DNA of 64,000 nt from Lysobacter luteus (lineage in GTDB: Bacteria; Pseudomonadota; Gammaproteobacteria; Xanthomonadales; Xanthomonadaceae). Shown piece by piece: positions 39,684-48,583 of this stretch. Numbering within the stretch: position 1 is the first letter of the stretch; the number at the start of each line of letters is the position of its first letter. The notes below the pieces were generated by a model. The model did not search any database. It was given only the letters and a program-made list of their open reading frames with translations, and was not told the DNA's origin. The stretch is from positions 541,001-605,000 of the forward strand of contig NZ_OU015430.1 of the NCBI RefSeq assembly GCF_907164845.1, read 5' to 3'. The translations under genes were made by a program, and so were the position numbers.

Positions 39684-42056
39684 ATGCCGACCACCCTGCC
39701 CCTGCCATCGGATCGACTGCGAATCGGCGATTGCGTCGTCGACGTGCCGCTGCGCGAGGTGCACGCGCCCGGCGCGCGACGGCCGCGGCGCATCACCCCC
39801 AAATCGATGGGGGTGCTGCTCGCGCTGGTCGACAACGCCGGGCGCGTGGTCGGCCGTGATGCGTTGCTGGCGGCCGTCTGGCCCGACACCCTGCCGACCA
39901 ACGACGTCGTCACCCAGGCAATCACCCAGTTGCGCAAGGCCTTCGAGCCGGCCCGAGATGCCGGTGGCCAGCCCTATATCGAGACGATCGCCAAGAGCGG
40001 CTACCGCCTGTTGGCGCCGATCGAATGGCTGCCGCACCAGGACCATGGTGGCGCCGGGATGCCGGCTGTCGACGCGAGCGCTGCAGGTGGACGGCCCGTC
40101 GCCGGCGCAGGGCCCATGGAGGCGGTGCCCACGACCGCGCCGACGCCGGCAACTGGAGCCGCCCCAACGCCCGTGGCGTCGCCCGCCAGCGGGCGTGGCG
40201 ACGGCATCCGCGGCGGCTGGGGCACCATCGCCGCGGCGGTGGCCGTCGCGCTGCTGCTCGCGATCTTCCTGGTCTGGTGGTACCGCCCGGTGCCGTCGCC
40301 CGAGCCGACGTCCTCGAACGGCAAAGCGGCCGAGGATCCGCTGTCGATCGACACGCGCCTGATCACCTCCTCGCCGGGCTTCGAGCTTGGGCCAAGCCTG
40401 AACCCCGACGGTTCGATGGTGGCCTACGTGGCGGTGCCGGACGGCCAGCGCAACGTCGCGATCATGGTCCAGACGACCGCTCCGACCGCACCGCGCCAGC
40501 TGACCCGTCCCACCGGCGGGGCCGACGACTTCTCCCCGGCCTGGTCGCCCGACGGGCGCACGATCGCGTTCCTGCGCGTGGTGCCCGAGCAGAGCTGCCA
40601 GGTGCTCGTGGTGCTCGCCGGTGGCGGCGGCGAACGGGTGGTGGGGCGCTGCGACGAACGCCACGTGCCCACCTTCGACTGGACCCCCGACGGGCGCGGC
40701 CTGGTGTTCGGCGGTCACGGCGTGTTCCACGACCGCCCGGGGTTGTTCGTGCTGGACCTGGAAAGCGGCGAGCCGCGCGACATCGAGTACGACGCGACAC
40801 CGCAGAACCACGATTTCGCGCCCCATTACTCGCCTGACGGCCGCTGGATCGTGTTCGTGCGCAACACGCCGGTCGGCGACTTCTGGCGCATCCCGGCCAC
40901 CGGCGGCGTCGCCGAGCGGCTCACCTGGCTCAACACCCAGATCCTGGGCTGGGACTGGGCACCCAGTGGTCGCGCGCTGATCTACGCCGAGAACAACGAC
41001 GAGGCCGGCTCGCGCCTGTTCCGGCTGGACCTCGAAACGGGCGTGCGGACCGACCTCGGCATCGCCGACGCCCAGGACCCGGCCGTCGCCGCCAAGGTCC
41101 CGGCGATCGCCTTCGTCCACCGCGCGACCCGCTTCGGGCTGTACCGGTTCGACGGCTCGGGCCCGGGCACCAGCGACGGTTCCGAACGGCTGTACACGTC
41201 CTCGGGGCGCGACCGCCTGGCCGCGCTTTCCCCGGATGGCCGCCGGCTGGCGTTCGCCTCGGACCGCTCCGGCCGGTACCGCCTCTGGCTTGGGGACCTG
41301 GAGCGGAGCGGGTCTGCACCGGTGCTGCTGGACGGGGTCGAGCCGGGATCGCGGCACCTGCCGTCCTGGTCACCCGACAGCGAGCGCCTGCTGCTGGTGG
41401 GGCGCGCCACCACGGGCGAAGACCGCGGCCACGGGGTCTACGAGATCACGCCGGCCAGTGGCCGCATCACCCGCCTGTCATTGCCGGTAGCGGATGCGGT
41501 GCAGGTGCTGCATGCCCCCGATACCGCCGCCGGACAGGGCCGGATACTGCTGGTCGCGGCTGACCAGCAAGGCCGGACCGGACTGGAGGCGTTCGTCCGG
41601 GACGACGCCGGCCAGTGGACACGCGATGCCACGTTGCCGCTGGTATCACGGGTGCAGGTCGATGCAGCGCGCGGGCGGGTGGTATTCACCCGCCCGGGTG
41701 AGCCGGGCCTGTGGGAGGCCGACCTCGCTCTGACGCCGGCCAGCGTCCGCCAGCTGGACCCGGAGTTCCCGACCGTCACCAACTACCGCGCCTGGGCGGT
41801 TGCTCCCGACGGCAGCGTGCTCGGCATTGCACGACGCTCCCACTGCGCCGCCCTGCTCGAATATCGCGGCGCGACCGACGCCGGCGGCCGCTCGCGCTGC
41901 CTCGACACGACGATGCGTGCGGCCACCTACGGCATGAGCATCAACCCGCGCACCAATGAGATCTACGTCACGATGGTGGAGTACGACATCGGCGACATCG
42001 GCTTCGCCAGCTACGAATCGCCGCCCGAAACGATGTGGCCCGGCGTCGTCAAGTAA
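39684..42056 (+). CDS. CadC-like membrane regulator with C-terminal PD40/TolB-type beta-propeller
   Basis: This 790-residue protein combines three parts. An OmpR/PhoB-type winged helix (about residues 5-115) has RRITPKSMGVLLALVDNAGRVVGRDALLAAVWPD, TNDVVTQAITQLRKAF and YIETIAKSGYRLLAPIE. A Pro/Ala-rich linker and one membrane helix follow (about 180-200, TIAAAVAVALLLAIFLVWWY). A long periplasmic region then has repeated WSPDGR/LSPDGRRLAFAS motifs, typical of PD40/TolB-like propellers. By analogy with CadC/ToxR it would sense a periplasmic signal and act on promoters directly. A GTG at 39666 is an alternative start. It precedes an AraC regulator and a TonB receptor. Confidence 0.88.
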   Translation: MPTTLPLPSDRLRIGDCVVDVPLREVHAPGARRPRRITPKSMGVLLALVDNAGRVVGRDALLAAVWPDTLPTNDVVTQAITQLRKAFEPARDAGGQPYIETIAKSGYRLLAPIEWLPHQDHGGAGMPAVDASAAGGRPVAGAGPMEAVPTTAPTPATGAAPTPVASPASGRGDGIRGGWGTIAAAVAVALLLAIFLVWWYRPVPSPEPTSSNGKAAEDPLSIDTRLITSSPGFELGPSLNPDGSMVAYVAVPDGQRNVAIMVQTTAPTAPRQLTRPTGGADDFSPAWSPDGRTIAFLRVVPEQSCQVLVVLAGGGGERVVGRCDERHVPTFDWTPDGRGLVFGGHGVFHDRPGLFVLDLESGEPRDIEYDATPQNHDFAPHYSPDGRWIVFVRNTPVGDFWRIPATGGVAERLTWLNTQILGWDWAPSGRALIYAENNDEAGSRLFRLDLETGVRTDLGIADAQDPAVAAKVPAIAFVHRATRFGLYRFDGSGPGTSDGSERLYTSSGRDRLAALSPDGRRLAFASDRSGRYRLWLGDLERSGSAPVLLDGVEPGSRHLPSWSPDSERLLLVGRATTGEDRGHGVYEITPASGRITRLSLPVADAVQVLHAPDTAAGQGRILLVAADQQGRTGLEAFVRDDAGQWTRDATLPLVSRVQVDAARGRVVFTRPGEPGLWEADLALTPASVRQLDPEFPTVTNYRAWAVAPDGSVLGIARRSHCAALLEYRGATDAGGRSRCLDTTMRAATYGMSINPRTNEIYVTMVEYDIGDIGFASYESPPETMWPGVVK

Positions 42057-42091
42057 TTGATGGGATTGGGAAAACTCCCTTCGTAATTCTT

Positions 42092-42115
42092 TCGCCACGG
42101 CTTTCGTGGCGATTT
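42092..42115 (+). terminator. Hairpin after the wHTH-propeller regulator gene, possible weak terminator
   Basis: TCGCCACG (42092-42099) pairs perfectly with CGTGGCGA (42105-42112) around a five-base loop, followed by TTTC. The stem is strong but the T tract is short, so it may be a weak terminator or a processing site. Confidence 0.5.
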
Positions 42116-42199
42116 CGTGCAAGTCTCCGCGATCTTTCCTGATGCAAGCCGCCGGATCCGGCACATCCATTCACCAACTCCTGGCAATGGGTGTGGGTA

Positions 42200-43126
42200 A
42201 TGGACAAGATCCTCTGGGCCGATCGCGGCCAGCTGCTGCAGCTCGACAATACCGACCACGAACACCAGACGCGTTGTATCGGCGTCTCCCGGCTGGGCAG
42301 CGCGCAGGCGTCGCCGCACCAGTTCAGCATTTGGGTGCAGCTGCGCGGCAGCTCCTGGGTGGACTCCCGCGAGGGCCGGTTCCACCTGAAGCGCGGTGAC
42401 TGGATCGCCTTCGAGCGGGACTCCCGCCCGGAGATCCAGACCGACCGGCACGGCTTGTGCCTGGGCCTGGCGCTAGGCGCCGACGCCCAGAAGACCCTGG
42501 CGCGACTGGCCGAGATGACCCTGTTCTCCGGCCGCGGCCGGGTCGACCACCGCGACGCGCGCGTGTTCGCCCGCCTCTGGCGCGGGGCCCGGCCGCGCCT
42601 TGCCGCCCTGCAGGCGGTCGACGGCAGTGGCGAGGTCGCCGCGCTGCGGCCGCTGCTGATGCACTTGGCCACCATCCAGCACGAGCTCAGTGCCCGCATC
42701 ACGCGCTGCCCGGGCCGCTCCCGCTCACGCAAGCGCCAGGTCTTCGGCCGGATGCAGCGTGCGCGCATGTACCTGGAAGGCCACTGCGACCGGGTCGTCC
42801 GCATCAGCGAGCTGGCCGAGCTGACGAGCTTCTCCAGCTGGTACTTCTCCAAGACCTACCACGCGCTCTATGACGAAAGCCCGCAGGCCGCCTCGGCGCG
42901 CCTGCGGCTGGAGCGGGCGGCGGACCTGCTGGCGGGCAGCCCGATGATGGTCGGCGAGGTGGCCGCGGCCTGCGGTTTCGACAACTGCTGCAGCTTCGCG
43001 CGGGCGTTCCGCGCCCGCCACGGCATGTCGGCGAGTACCTACCGGCATAACGCGAAGATCACCGCGGCCATGGCCGCGAGGACAGATTCGGCAAAGACAC
43101 CGGGCCTCGATCGCAAAGCGGCGTAG
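42200..43126 (+). CDS. AraC family transcriptional regulator
   Basis: This 308-residue protein has an N-terminal sensing domain with cupin-like beta content (about residues 1-130), a basic linker (GRSRSRKRQVFGRM) and a C-terminal AraC/XylS double helix-turn-helix. Visible parts are YLEGHCDRVVRISELAELTSFSSWYFSKTYHALYDESPQAASARLRLERAADLLAG and VGEVAAACGFDNCCSFARAFRARHGMSASTYR. I chose the ATG at 42200; a GTG at 42191 would add three residues. It ends 65 bases before a TonB receptor on the same strand, whose promoter spacer carries a 15-bp dyad, so it may control that receptor. Confidence 0.9.
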   Translation: MDKILWADRGQLLQLDNTDHEHQTRCIGVSRLGSAQASPHQFSIWVQLRGSSWVDSREGRFHLKRGDWIAFERDSRPEIQTDRHGLCLGLALGADAQKTLARLAEMTLFSGRGRVDHRDARVFARLWRGARPRLAALQAVDGSGEVAALRPLLMHLATIQHELSARITRCPGRSRSRKRQVFGRMQRARMYLEGHCDRVVRISELAELTSFSSWYFSKTYHALYDESPQAASARLRLERAADLLAGSPMMVGEVAAACGFDNCCSFARAFRARHGMSASTYRHNAKITAAMAARTDSAKTPGLDRKAA

Positions 43127-43142
43127 CCCGGCGGGCCGTAGC

Positions 43143-43171
43143 TTGGGCGAGGCGTTTAACACGCCCATAAC
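43143..43171 (+). promoter_or_regulatory. Promoter with an operator-like dyad before the TonB receptor gene
   Basis: TTGGGC (43143-43148) and CATAAC (43166-43171) are 17 bases apart, a reasonable sigma-70 pair. The 15-bp dyad GGCGT-TTAAC-ACGCC (43151-43165) fills the spacer, a classic place for a repressor or activator. The ribosome-binding site GGAGAGA is at 43180-43186. Confidence 0.5.
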
Positions 43172-43191
43172 GATTATCTGGAGAGAGATAA

Positions 43192-46047
43192 ATGACTCAT
43201 CGCAATCTGCGTCCCGCGATGCGGCTCGGCCTGTTGCCGGCTGCCGTCGCTGTCGCACTTGTACCGGCCATTGCCGGTGCGCAGGAAGCCGCCCCGGCTG
43301 CCCAGGAAGCGACCACGCTCGATCGCATCGAAGTGACCGGTTCGCGCATCCGCGGCGTGAACATGGAGACCCAGCAGCCGATCGTCACGCTGAGCCGTGA
43401 GGAGATCCAGAAGCAGGGCTTCACCTCCGTCGCCGACGTGCTGCAGAACCTGACCTCGGCCGGCTCCCCGGCGATCTCCCGCTCCGAGGCCCTTGCCTCC
43501 GGCGAGAACGTGGGCGGTTACTACATCGACATCCGCAACCTGGGCGCCAACCGCACCCTGGTGCTGGTCAACGGCAAGCGCCTGGGCGCGACCACCGGCG
43601 GCTACCAGGATCTCAGCCAGATCCCGATGTCGGCCATCGACCGGATGGAAATCCTTAAGGACGGCGCCTCGGCCATCTACGGTTCCGACGCGATCGCCGG
43701 CGTGGTCAACGTGATCACCCGCAAGCGCTTCGAAGGCGCTGAAGCCACCGCGTACGTCGGCCAGTTCGGCGAAGGCGACGGCGAGACCCAGCAGTACTCG
43801 TTCACCGTCGGCCAGACCAGCGACCGCGGCGGCACGACCCTCTCGGTCGAGTACTCGAAGGAAGAGCCGGTCTTCGCCGGTGACCGCTGGTTCTCCAAGT
43901 GGGGCAACGCCGGTCCGGACTACCCGGGCTCGGGCTTCAGCCCGGTCAGCCAGAACGGTTCGTGGTACGGCCCGTGTGGCCCGGGCGGCGCCGACACCTG
44001 GTGCACCCTGTCCGACGGCGGCGACCCGACCAACCTGGCCGACTACCGCCCGCACACCACGGCCGACAACGCCAACTCCAACCTGCAGATGATGCTGCGC
44101 ACCGGCATCGAGCGCCGCTCGGTGTTCGCCAGCACCACCTACGACGTCAGCGACTCGATCTCGTTCGACGCCGACGTGCTGTACAACCAGCGCATCACCG
44201 ACCAGCAGATCGCCGGTTACCCGTACCAGTCGCTCGCGTTCGACACCCAGCTCTCCGGTGACAGCGCGTTCAACCCGGTCGGCGAGGACATCGACTTCCG
44301 CCGCCGCCTGTGGGAAGTGCCGCGCACCACCCGCAGCGAGCTCGAGACCTACCGCTTCGCCGGTGGTTTCAAGGGCTTCTTCCAGCTGGCCGACAAGTAC
44401 TGGGACTGGGACGTTGGCGCGCTGCTCAACCGCAACAGCCTGAGCAAGACCGGCCACGGCGACGCCAGCCTGATCGCGACCCGCCAGGCCCTGGGCCCGT
44501 CGTTCATCAACGGTGACGGCATCGCCCAGTGCGGCACCGCCGCCGACCCGATCTCTCTGGACAACTGCCGTCCGTGGAACCCGCTGCTGCCGAACGGCGT
44601 CGCGGGCCAGGGTTCGCTGGCCGATGCCGACCTGCAGACCTTCATGTTCCCGTACTTCACCGATACCGGTACCACCCGCACCACCAGCTACACCGCCAAC
44701 GTGTCGGGTTCGCTGGCCGAGCTGCCGGCGGGCGACCTGGGCATCGCGATGGGCTACGAGCACCGCAAGGAATCGGGCCGCTTCGTGCCGGACGCGTTCG
44801 CGCAGTCGGGTGAGTACACCGGCCTGGCCGCCACCACCACCGAGGGTGACTACGCGCTGGACGAGTTCTACGTCGAGCTCAACATCCCGGTGCTGGCCGA
44901 CATGGCCTTCGCCAAGGAGCTGACCTTCAACGTCGCGAGCCGCTACTCCGACTACAGCAACTTCGGTGACACCACCAACAGCAAGTTCGGCTTCACCTGG
45001 CGTCCGGTCGACGAGTTGCTCGTCCGCGGCACCGTGGCCGAGGGCTTCCGTGCGCCGTCGATCGACAACCTGTACGGCGGCGTCGGCAGCAGCTTCGAGG
45101 ACTACACCGATCCGTGTGGTGTGGACGCTGTCGGCAGCGTCAACGGCAACGCGGCCTGCACCGCCGCTGGCGTGCCGGTCGGCTACGTGCAGCTGGGCCA
45201 GGGCCTGGTGCCGTGCACCAGCTACCCGTGCCAGACGCCGGACCAGTTCTTCACCGGTTCCAACCCGAACCTTCTACCGGAAACCTCCACCAGCCAGACC
45301 ATGGGCCTGGTGTGGAGCCCGCGTTGGGTGCAGGGCCTCGACATCAGCGTCGACTGGTACCAGTACGAGATCGAGGACATGATCATCTCGGACAGCGTCG
45401 ACCGCATCCTGCGTGACTGCTACGTGCTCGGCGACGCAAGCCGCTGCGCGCAGGCCAACGTCACCCGCGCCGCGGACGGCCACATCACCGGCATGTTCTA
45501 CGGCCTGGCCAACCTCGGCCAGATGGAGACCGAAGGCTACGACGTCGGCGTGCGCTACAAGCTGCCGGAAACCAGCTTCGGCAACTTCTCGGTCGACTGG
45601 CAGAACACGTACACCAGCCGTTACGACCAAGCCGGCGAGAACGCGGACGGCGACCCGATCACCGTCGGCTACGTTGGCACCCCGGGCATCTTCCGCCTGC
45701 GCTCGAACCTGGGCGTGGATTGGGAGATGGGCAACTTCGGCGCCTCGTACACCGCCCGCTACTACTCGGGCATGAACGAGTCGTGCGTCACCAACCGTCC
45801 GTGCACCGACCCCGACCGTTACTCCAATGGTGAGCCGGCCGCGCAGCGCCACACCGGTTCCAACACCTTCCACGACCTGCAGCTGAACTGGCAGGCCCCG
45901 TGGAACGCGACCGTCGCTGTTGGTGCCAACAACGTGTTCGACCACGCCGGTCCGATCATGTTCACCCAGCCGAACAGCAACTACCCGTACTACGGTGGTT
46001 TCGAAATCGGCCGCTTCGTGTACATGAAGTACCAGCAGCGCTTCTGA
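43192..46047 (+). CDS. TonB-dependent receptor, cysteine-rich type
   Basis: This 951-residue outer-membrane receptor imports a nutrient with energy from TonB. A signal peptide (about residues 1-30, IAGA-QEA) is followed by a TonB-box-like DRIEVTGSRIRG and a plug domain with LVLVNGKRL and KDGASAIYGSDAIAGVVNVITRK. A 22-strand barrel then ends GRFVYMKYQQRF with the C-terminal Phe. At least six pairs of nearby cysteines (for example CGPGGADTWC, DPCGVDAVGSVNGNAACTAA, SYPC) lie in barrel loops. There is no N-terminal STN domain. The substrate is unknown; the AraC and propeller regulators upstream suggest an inducible uptake system. A strong terminator follows. Confidence 0.95.
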   Translation: MTHRNLRPAMRLGLLPAAVAVALVPAIAGAQEAAPAAQEATTLDRIEVTGSRIRGVNMETQQPIVTLSREEIQKQGFTSVADVLQNLTSAGSPAISRSEALASGENVGGYYIDIRNLGANRTLVLVNGKRLGATTGGYQDLSQIPMSAIDRMEILKDGASAIYGSDAIAGVVNVITRKRFEGAEATAYVGQFGEGDGETQQYSFTVGQTSDRGGTTLSVEYSKEEPVFAGDRWFSKWGNAGPDYPGSGFSPVSQNGSWYGPCGPGGADTWCTLSDGGDPTNLADYRPHTTADNANSNLQMMLRTGIERRSVFASTTYDVSDSISFDADVLYNQRITDQQIAGYPYQSLAFDTQLSGDSAFNPVGEDIDFRRRLWEVPRTTRSELETYRFAGGFKGFFQLADKYWDWDVGALLNRNSLSKTGHGDASLIATRQALGPSFINGDGIAQCGTAADPISLDNCRPWNPLLPNGVAGQGSLADADLQTFMFPYFTDTGTTRTTSYTANVSGSLAELPAGDLGIAMGYEHRKESGRFVPDAFAQSGEYTGLAATTTEGDYALDEFYVELNIPVLADMAFAKELTFNVASRYSDYSNFGDTTNSKFGFTWRPVDELLVRGTVAEGFRAPSIDNLYGGVGSSFEDYTDPCGVDAVGSVNGNAACTAAGVPVGYVQLGQGLVPCTSYPCQTPDQFFTGSNPNLLPETSTSQTMGLVWSPRWVQGLDISVDWYQYEIEDMIISDSVDRILRDCYVLGDASRCAQANVTRAADGHITGMFYGLANLGQMETEGYDVGVRYKLPETSFGNFSVDWQNTYTSRYDQAGENADGDPITVGYVGTPGIFRLRSNLGVDWEMGNFGASYTARYYSGMNESCVTNRPCTDPDRYSNGEPAAQRHTGSNTFHDLQLNWQAPWNATVAVGANNVFDHAGPIMFTQPNSNYPYYGGFEIGRFVYMKYQQRF

Positions 46048-46078
46048 TCGACCCGTCGATCGAAGTGAGTTGAAGGAG

Positions 46079-46109
46079 GCGGCCCCGGAAACGGGGCCGC
46101 TTCTTTTTT
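46079..46109 (+). terminator. Intrinsic terminator of the TonB receptor gene
   Basis: GCGGCCCCG (46079-46087) and CGGGGCCGC (46092-46100) form a nine-pair stem with a GAAA tetraloop, followed by TTCTTTTTT. Confidence 0.93.
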
Positions 46110-46135
46110 GATGGTTGCCGCGCGACATCGCGGGC

Positions 46136-46162
46136 AAAAAAAAGCCGCCCGGAGGCGGCTTT
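46136..46162 (-). terminator. Intrinsic terminator of ppa, possibly bidirectional
   Basis: AAAGCCGCC (46141-46149) pairs with GGCGGCTTT (46154-46162), loop CGGA. On the minus strand the stem is followed by a run of T (the A run on the plus strand, 46136-46143), so it ends ppa; on the plus strand TTTT also follows. Confidence 0.85.
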
Positions 46163-46185
46163 TCCTGTGGCGCAGGACCAGCGAC

Positions 46186-46734
46186 TCAGAAGTTCGGCTT
46201 CTCCGCCGACGCTTCGAACCGCTGCATCGACTCGACCAGGATCTTCTTGGCCTCGCTGGCGTCGCCCCAGCCGTCGAGCTTCACCCACTTGCCCTTCTCC
46301 AGGTCCTTGTAGTGCTCGAAGAAGTGGCCGATGCGCTCGCACCAGTGCGGGCTGACCTTGTTGATGTCGTCGATGTGCGCGTAGCCGGCAAACACCTTGT
46401 CGACCGGCACCGCCAGCAGCTTCTCGTCGCTGCCGGCCTCGTCGCTCATCTTCAGCACGCCGACCGGGCGGCAGCGGATCACCGAACCGGGGATCAGCGG
46501 CAGCGGCAGGATCACCATCACGTCGGCCGGGTCGCCGTCCCCGCACAGGGTGTGGGGGACGTAGCCGTAGTTGCACGGGTAGCGCATGGGCGTCGACAGG
46601 ATGCGGTCGACGAAGATCGCGCCCGAAGCCTTGTCGACCTCGTACTTGACCGGCTCTGCGTCCTTGGGGATTTCGATGATGACGTTGATTTCGTCCGGCG
46701 GGTTCTTGCCGGTCGGGACGAGGTCCAGGCCCAT
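46186..46734 (-). CDS. ppa: Inorganic pyrophosphatase (soluble, family I)
   Basis: Ppa hydrolyses pyrophosphate in the cytoplasm, pulling biosynthetic reactions forward. The 182-residue protein has the family I features: KYEVDKASGAIFVDRIL, PMRYPCNYGYVP (active-site tyrosine and arginine), and the acidic metal-binding block GDGDPADVMV, with DEKLLAVP further on. I chose the ATG at 46734 (MGLDLVPTGK); an upstream in-frame ATG at 46788 adds non-conserved residues. hppA and pfp, two other pyrophosphate-using genes, lie within 8 kb. Confidence 0.97.
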   Translation of the reverse strand: MGLDLVPTGKNPPDEINVIIEIPKDAEPVKYEVDKASGAIFVDRILSTPMRYPCNYGYVPHTLCGDGDPADVMVILPLPLIPGSVIRCRPVGVLKMSDEAGSDEKLLAVPVDKVFAGYAHIDDINKVSPHWCERIGHFFEHYKDLEKGKWVKLDGWGDASEAKKILVESMQRFEASAEKPNF

Positions 46735-46860
46735 GCGGTGCTCCAGTGTGCGGGGGAGGCCGCGTCGGGCGGCCGGAAAGCCGGCCATTTTACCCCGCTG
46801 GCTGCTGCAGCGCAGCAGCGCCGGACGGGCGTTGCATTGCCCGCCCGGCGCGCTCCCCGG

Positions 46861-48459
46861 CTACATCCCTGAAGGCGGCTTGCGGTCCAGGTACTGGCTC
46901 GCCCAGCGGTCGGTCACGCGGCCTGCGGCCCCGCGGCCACCCAGCCCGAACGCCAGCGCCACCGCCACGGCCACCGCGCCAAGCACCAGGCCGAAGGCGA
47001 GGTTGACGATCTCGTCGGCCACGCCCATCGCGCGCAGGCCCATCGCGACCACCAGGCCGAGGATCGCCACCCGGGCGATGCGAGCCAGCCCGCGGCCCTC
47101 GGGGTTGGCGCGCTGGATCGCCCGCCCGGCCAGGTCCGCCAGCCAGTAGCCGACCACGAAGATCACGAGCCCCAGCAGGATGTCGGCGCCGAACGCGATG
47201 AACTGCTCCAGCAGCGCATGCACGCCGCCGAACCCGAGCAGCCCGGCCGCCTCGACGGTCGCGAACAGCATGATGAAGAACAGCGCCACCTTGCCGGCGA
47301 GTTCGGACAGGCTCGGCATCCCGGGGCCTGCCACGGGCGCGGCGTCGACACCCGGCGGGGTCACGATCCGGCGCTGCTCGGGCTGCCCGTTGGCCAGGGT
47401 GTCGGCCGAATGCACGGTGCCGGTGGCCGCGCCCGCCGTGCCATCGCTGTGCACGGTGTCGGAAGACGTGGCGAACGCATGGCCAAGGCCGATGCGTTGC
47501 GGCACCAGGTCGAAGCCGAGGTTGGCCAGCAGCCGTGTCACCAGCCCGGCCACGAAGCGGCCGATGAACCACGCCAGGATCAGGATCGCCGCGGCGGCCA
47601 GCACGTTCGGCACGGCGAGCAGGAACTCGTTGAGCATCCGCGTGAGCGGCCGCGAGATGGCGTCGATCCGCAACGCATCCAGCGCTGCGATCAGCGTCGG
47701 CACGATCACCAGTACGAATGCCAGCGTCCCGCCCAGCTGCGACAGCCGGATGCCACGGGTGTTTTCGTTGCTCTCGCTGAAGCGGTCGACGCCGGTTGCG
47801 GCGAGCAGGTTGCTGACGATCCCGCGCACCACCTTGGCGATGATCCAGCCGATCACGCCGATGATCGCAGCGGCGAGCAGGTTGGGCAGCATCGCCAGCA
47901 GCTTGGTCATCATCGCCGACAGCGGTTCCATCAACCCTTCGATCTGCAGCACCCCGACGATCGCCGGCAGGAACAGCAGCAGCACCAGCCAGAAGGCCAC
48001 GTTTCCGAGGGTGTGGGACATCGGCTGGGCGTTGGCCTTCTCCGACAACTTCTCGTCGAGCTGGGTCGCGGCCAGGGCCTTGTTGACCACCACCCGGGCC
48101 AGCGTCGCCACCAGCCATGCGACCAGCGCGAGCACCGCGGCCGGGATGATGGTGCCGACGAACCCGGCCAACGGCCCGGTCACGCCGTCGACATGCATCA
48201 CGCTGAGCGCGCCGACGACCGCCATCAGCAGGATCGCCCAGAACACGATACGACCGGCGATGCGCTCGATGTCGACCTTGGACTGCGTGTGCGCGGCCAG
48301 GCGCTGGTTGGCGTTGGCCGCGTCCAGGCCCTTCCGCGTCAGCGAGCCGGCGACCAGCGCGACGATCCAGCCGACCAGCAGGATCGCGATCCCGCCGAGG
48401 ATGTAGGGCAGGTGCGGCCCGAACGAATGTTGCAGGGAATCTTGCCAGGTAGGTTGCAT
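46861..48459 (-). CDS. Multi-repeat CmpX-like mechanosensitive channel protein lacking a beta domain
   Basis: This 532-residue inner-membrane protein has about ten or more helices built from repeats of a conserved TM_helix unit. Each contains a GWI/AWL/GYW turn followed by a V/A-rich helix (for example LLVGWIVALVAG, LVAWLVATLARVV, VIGWIIAKVVRGIV, ILAWFIGRFVAGL, VVGYWLADLAGRA). The C-terminal stretch AVALAFGLGGRGAAGRVTDRW matches the MscS pore helix, but the cytoplasmic beta domain that normally follows is absent and the protein ends shortly after. A Gly/Ala/Thr-rich loop (about 375-430) separates the halves. It may be a CmpX-type channel or a membrane scaffold; I infer no substrate. The ATG at 48459 is preceded by GGGAGGGA. 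Confidence 0.85.
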   Translation of the reverse strand: MQPTWQDSLQHSFGPHLPYILGGIAILLVGWIVALVAGSLTRKGLDAANANQRLAAHTQSKVDIERIAGRIVFWAILLMAVVGALSVMHVDGVTGPLAGFVGTIIPAAVLALVAWLVATLARVVVNKALAATQLDEKLSEKANAQPMSHTLGNVAFWLVLLLFLPAIVGVLQIEGLMEPLSAMMTKLLAMLPNLLAAAIIGVIGWIIAKVVRGIVSNLLAATGVDRFSESNENTRGIRLSQLGGTLAFVLVIVPTLIAALDALRIDAISRPLTRMLNEFLLAVPNVLAAAAILILAWFIGRFVAGLVTRLLANLGFDLVPQRIGLGHAFATSSDTVHSDGTAGAATGTVHSADTLANGQPEQRRIVTPPGVDAAPVAGPGMPSLSELAGKVALFFIMLFATVEAAGLLGFGGVHALLEQFIAFGADILLGLVIFVVGYWLADLAGRAIQRANPEGRGLARIARVAILGLVVAMGLRAMGVADEIVNLAFGLVLGAVAVAVALAFGLGGRGAAGRVTDRWASQYLDRKPPSGM

Positions 48460-48583
48460 GTGAGGTCCCTCCCGATGAGGCACGGCAAGACATGCCGTGC
48501 CGAAGTAAACAGGCCGCCGCGATCCCGGCGACCCGTTGACCTTCACAAACAGGGGGTGAACACCACGTGCGTACGGCGGCGCC

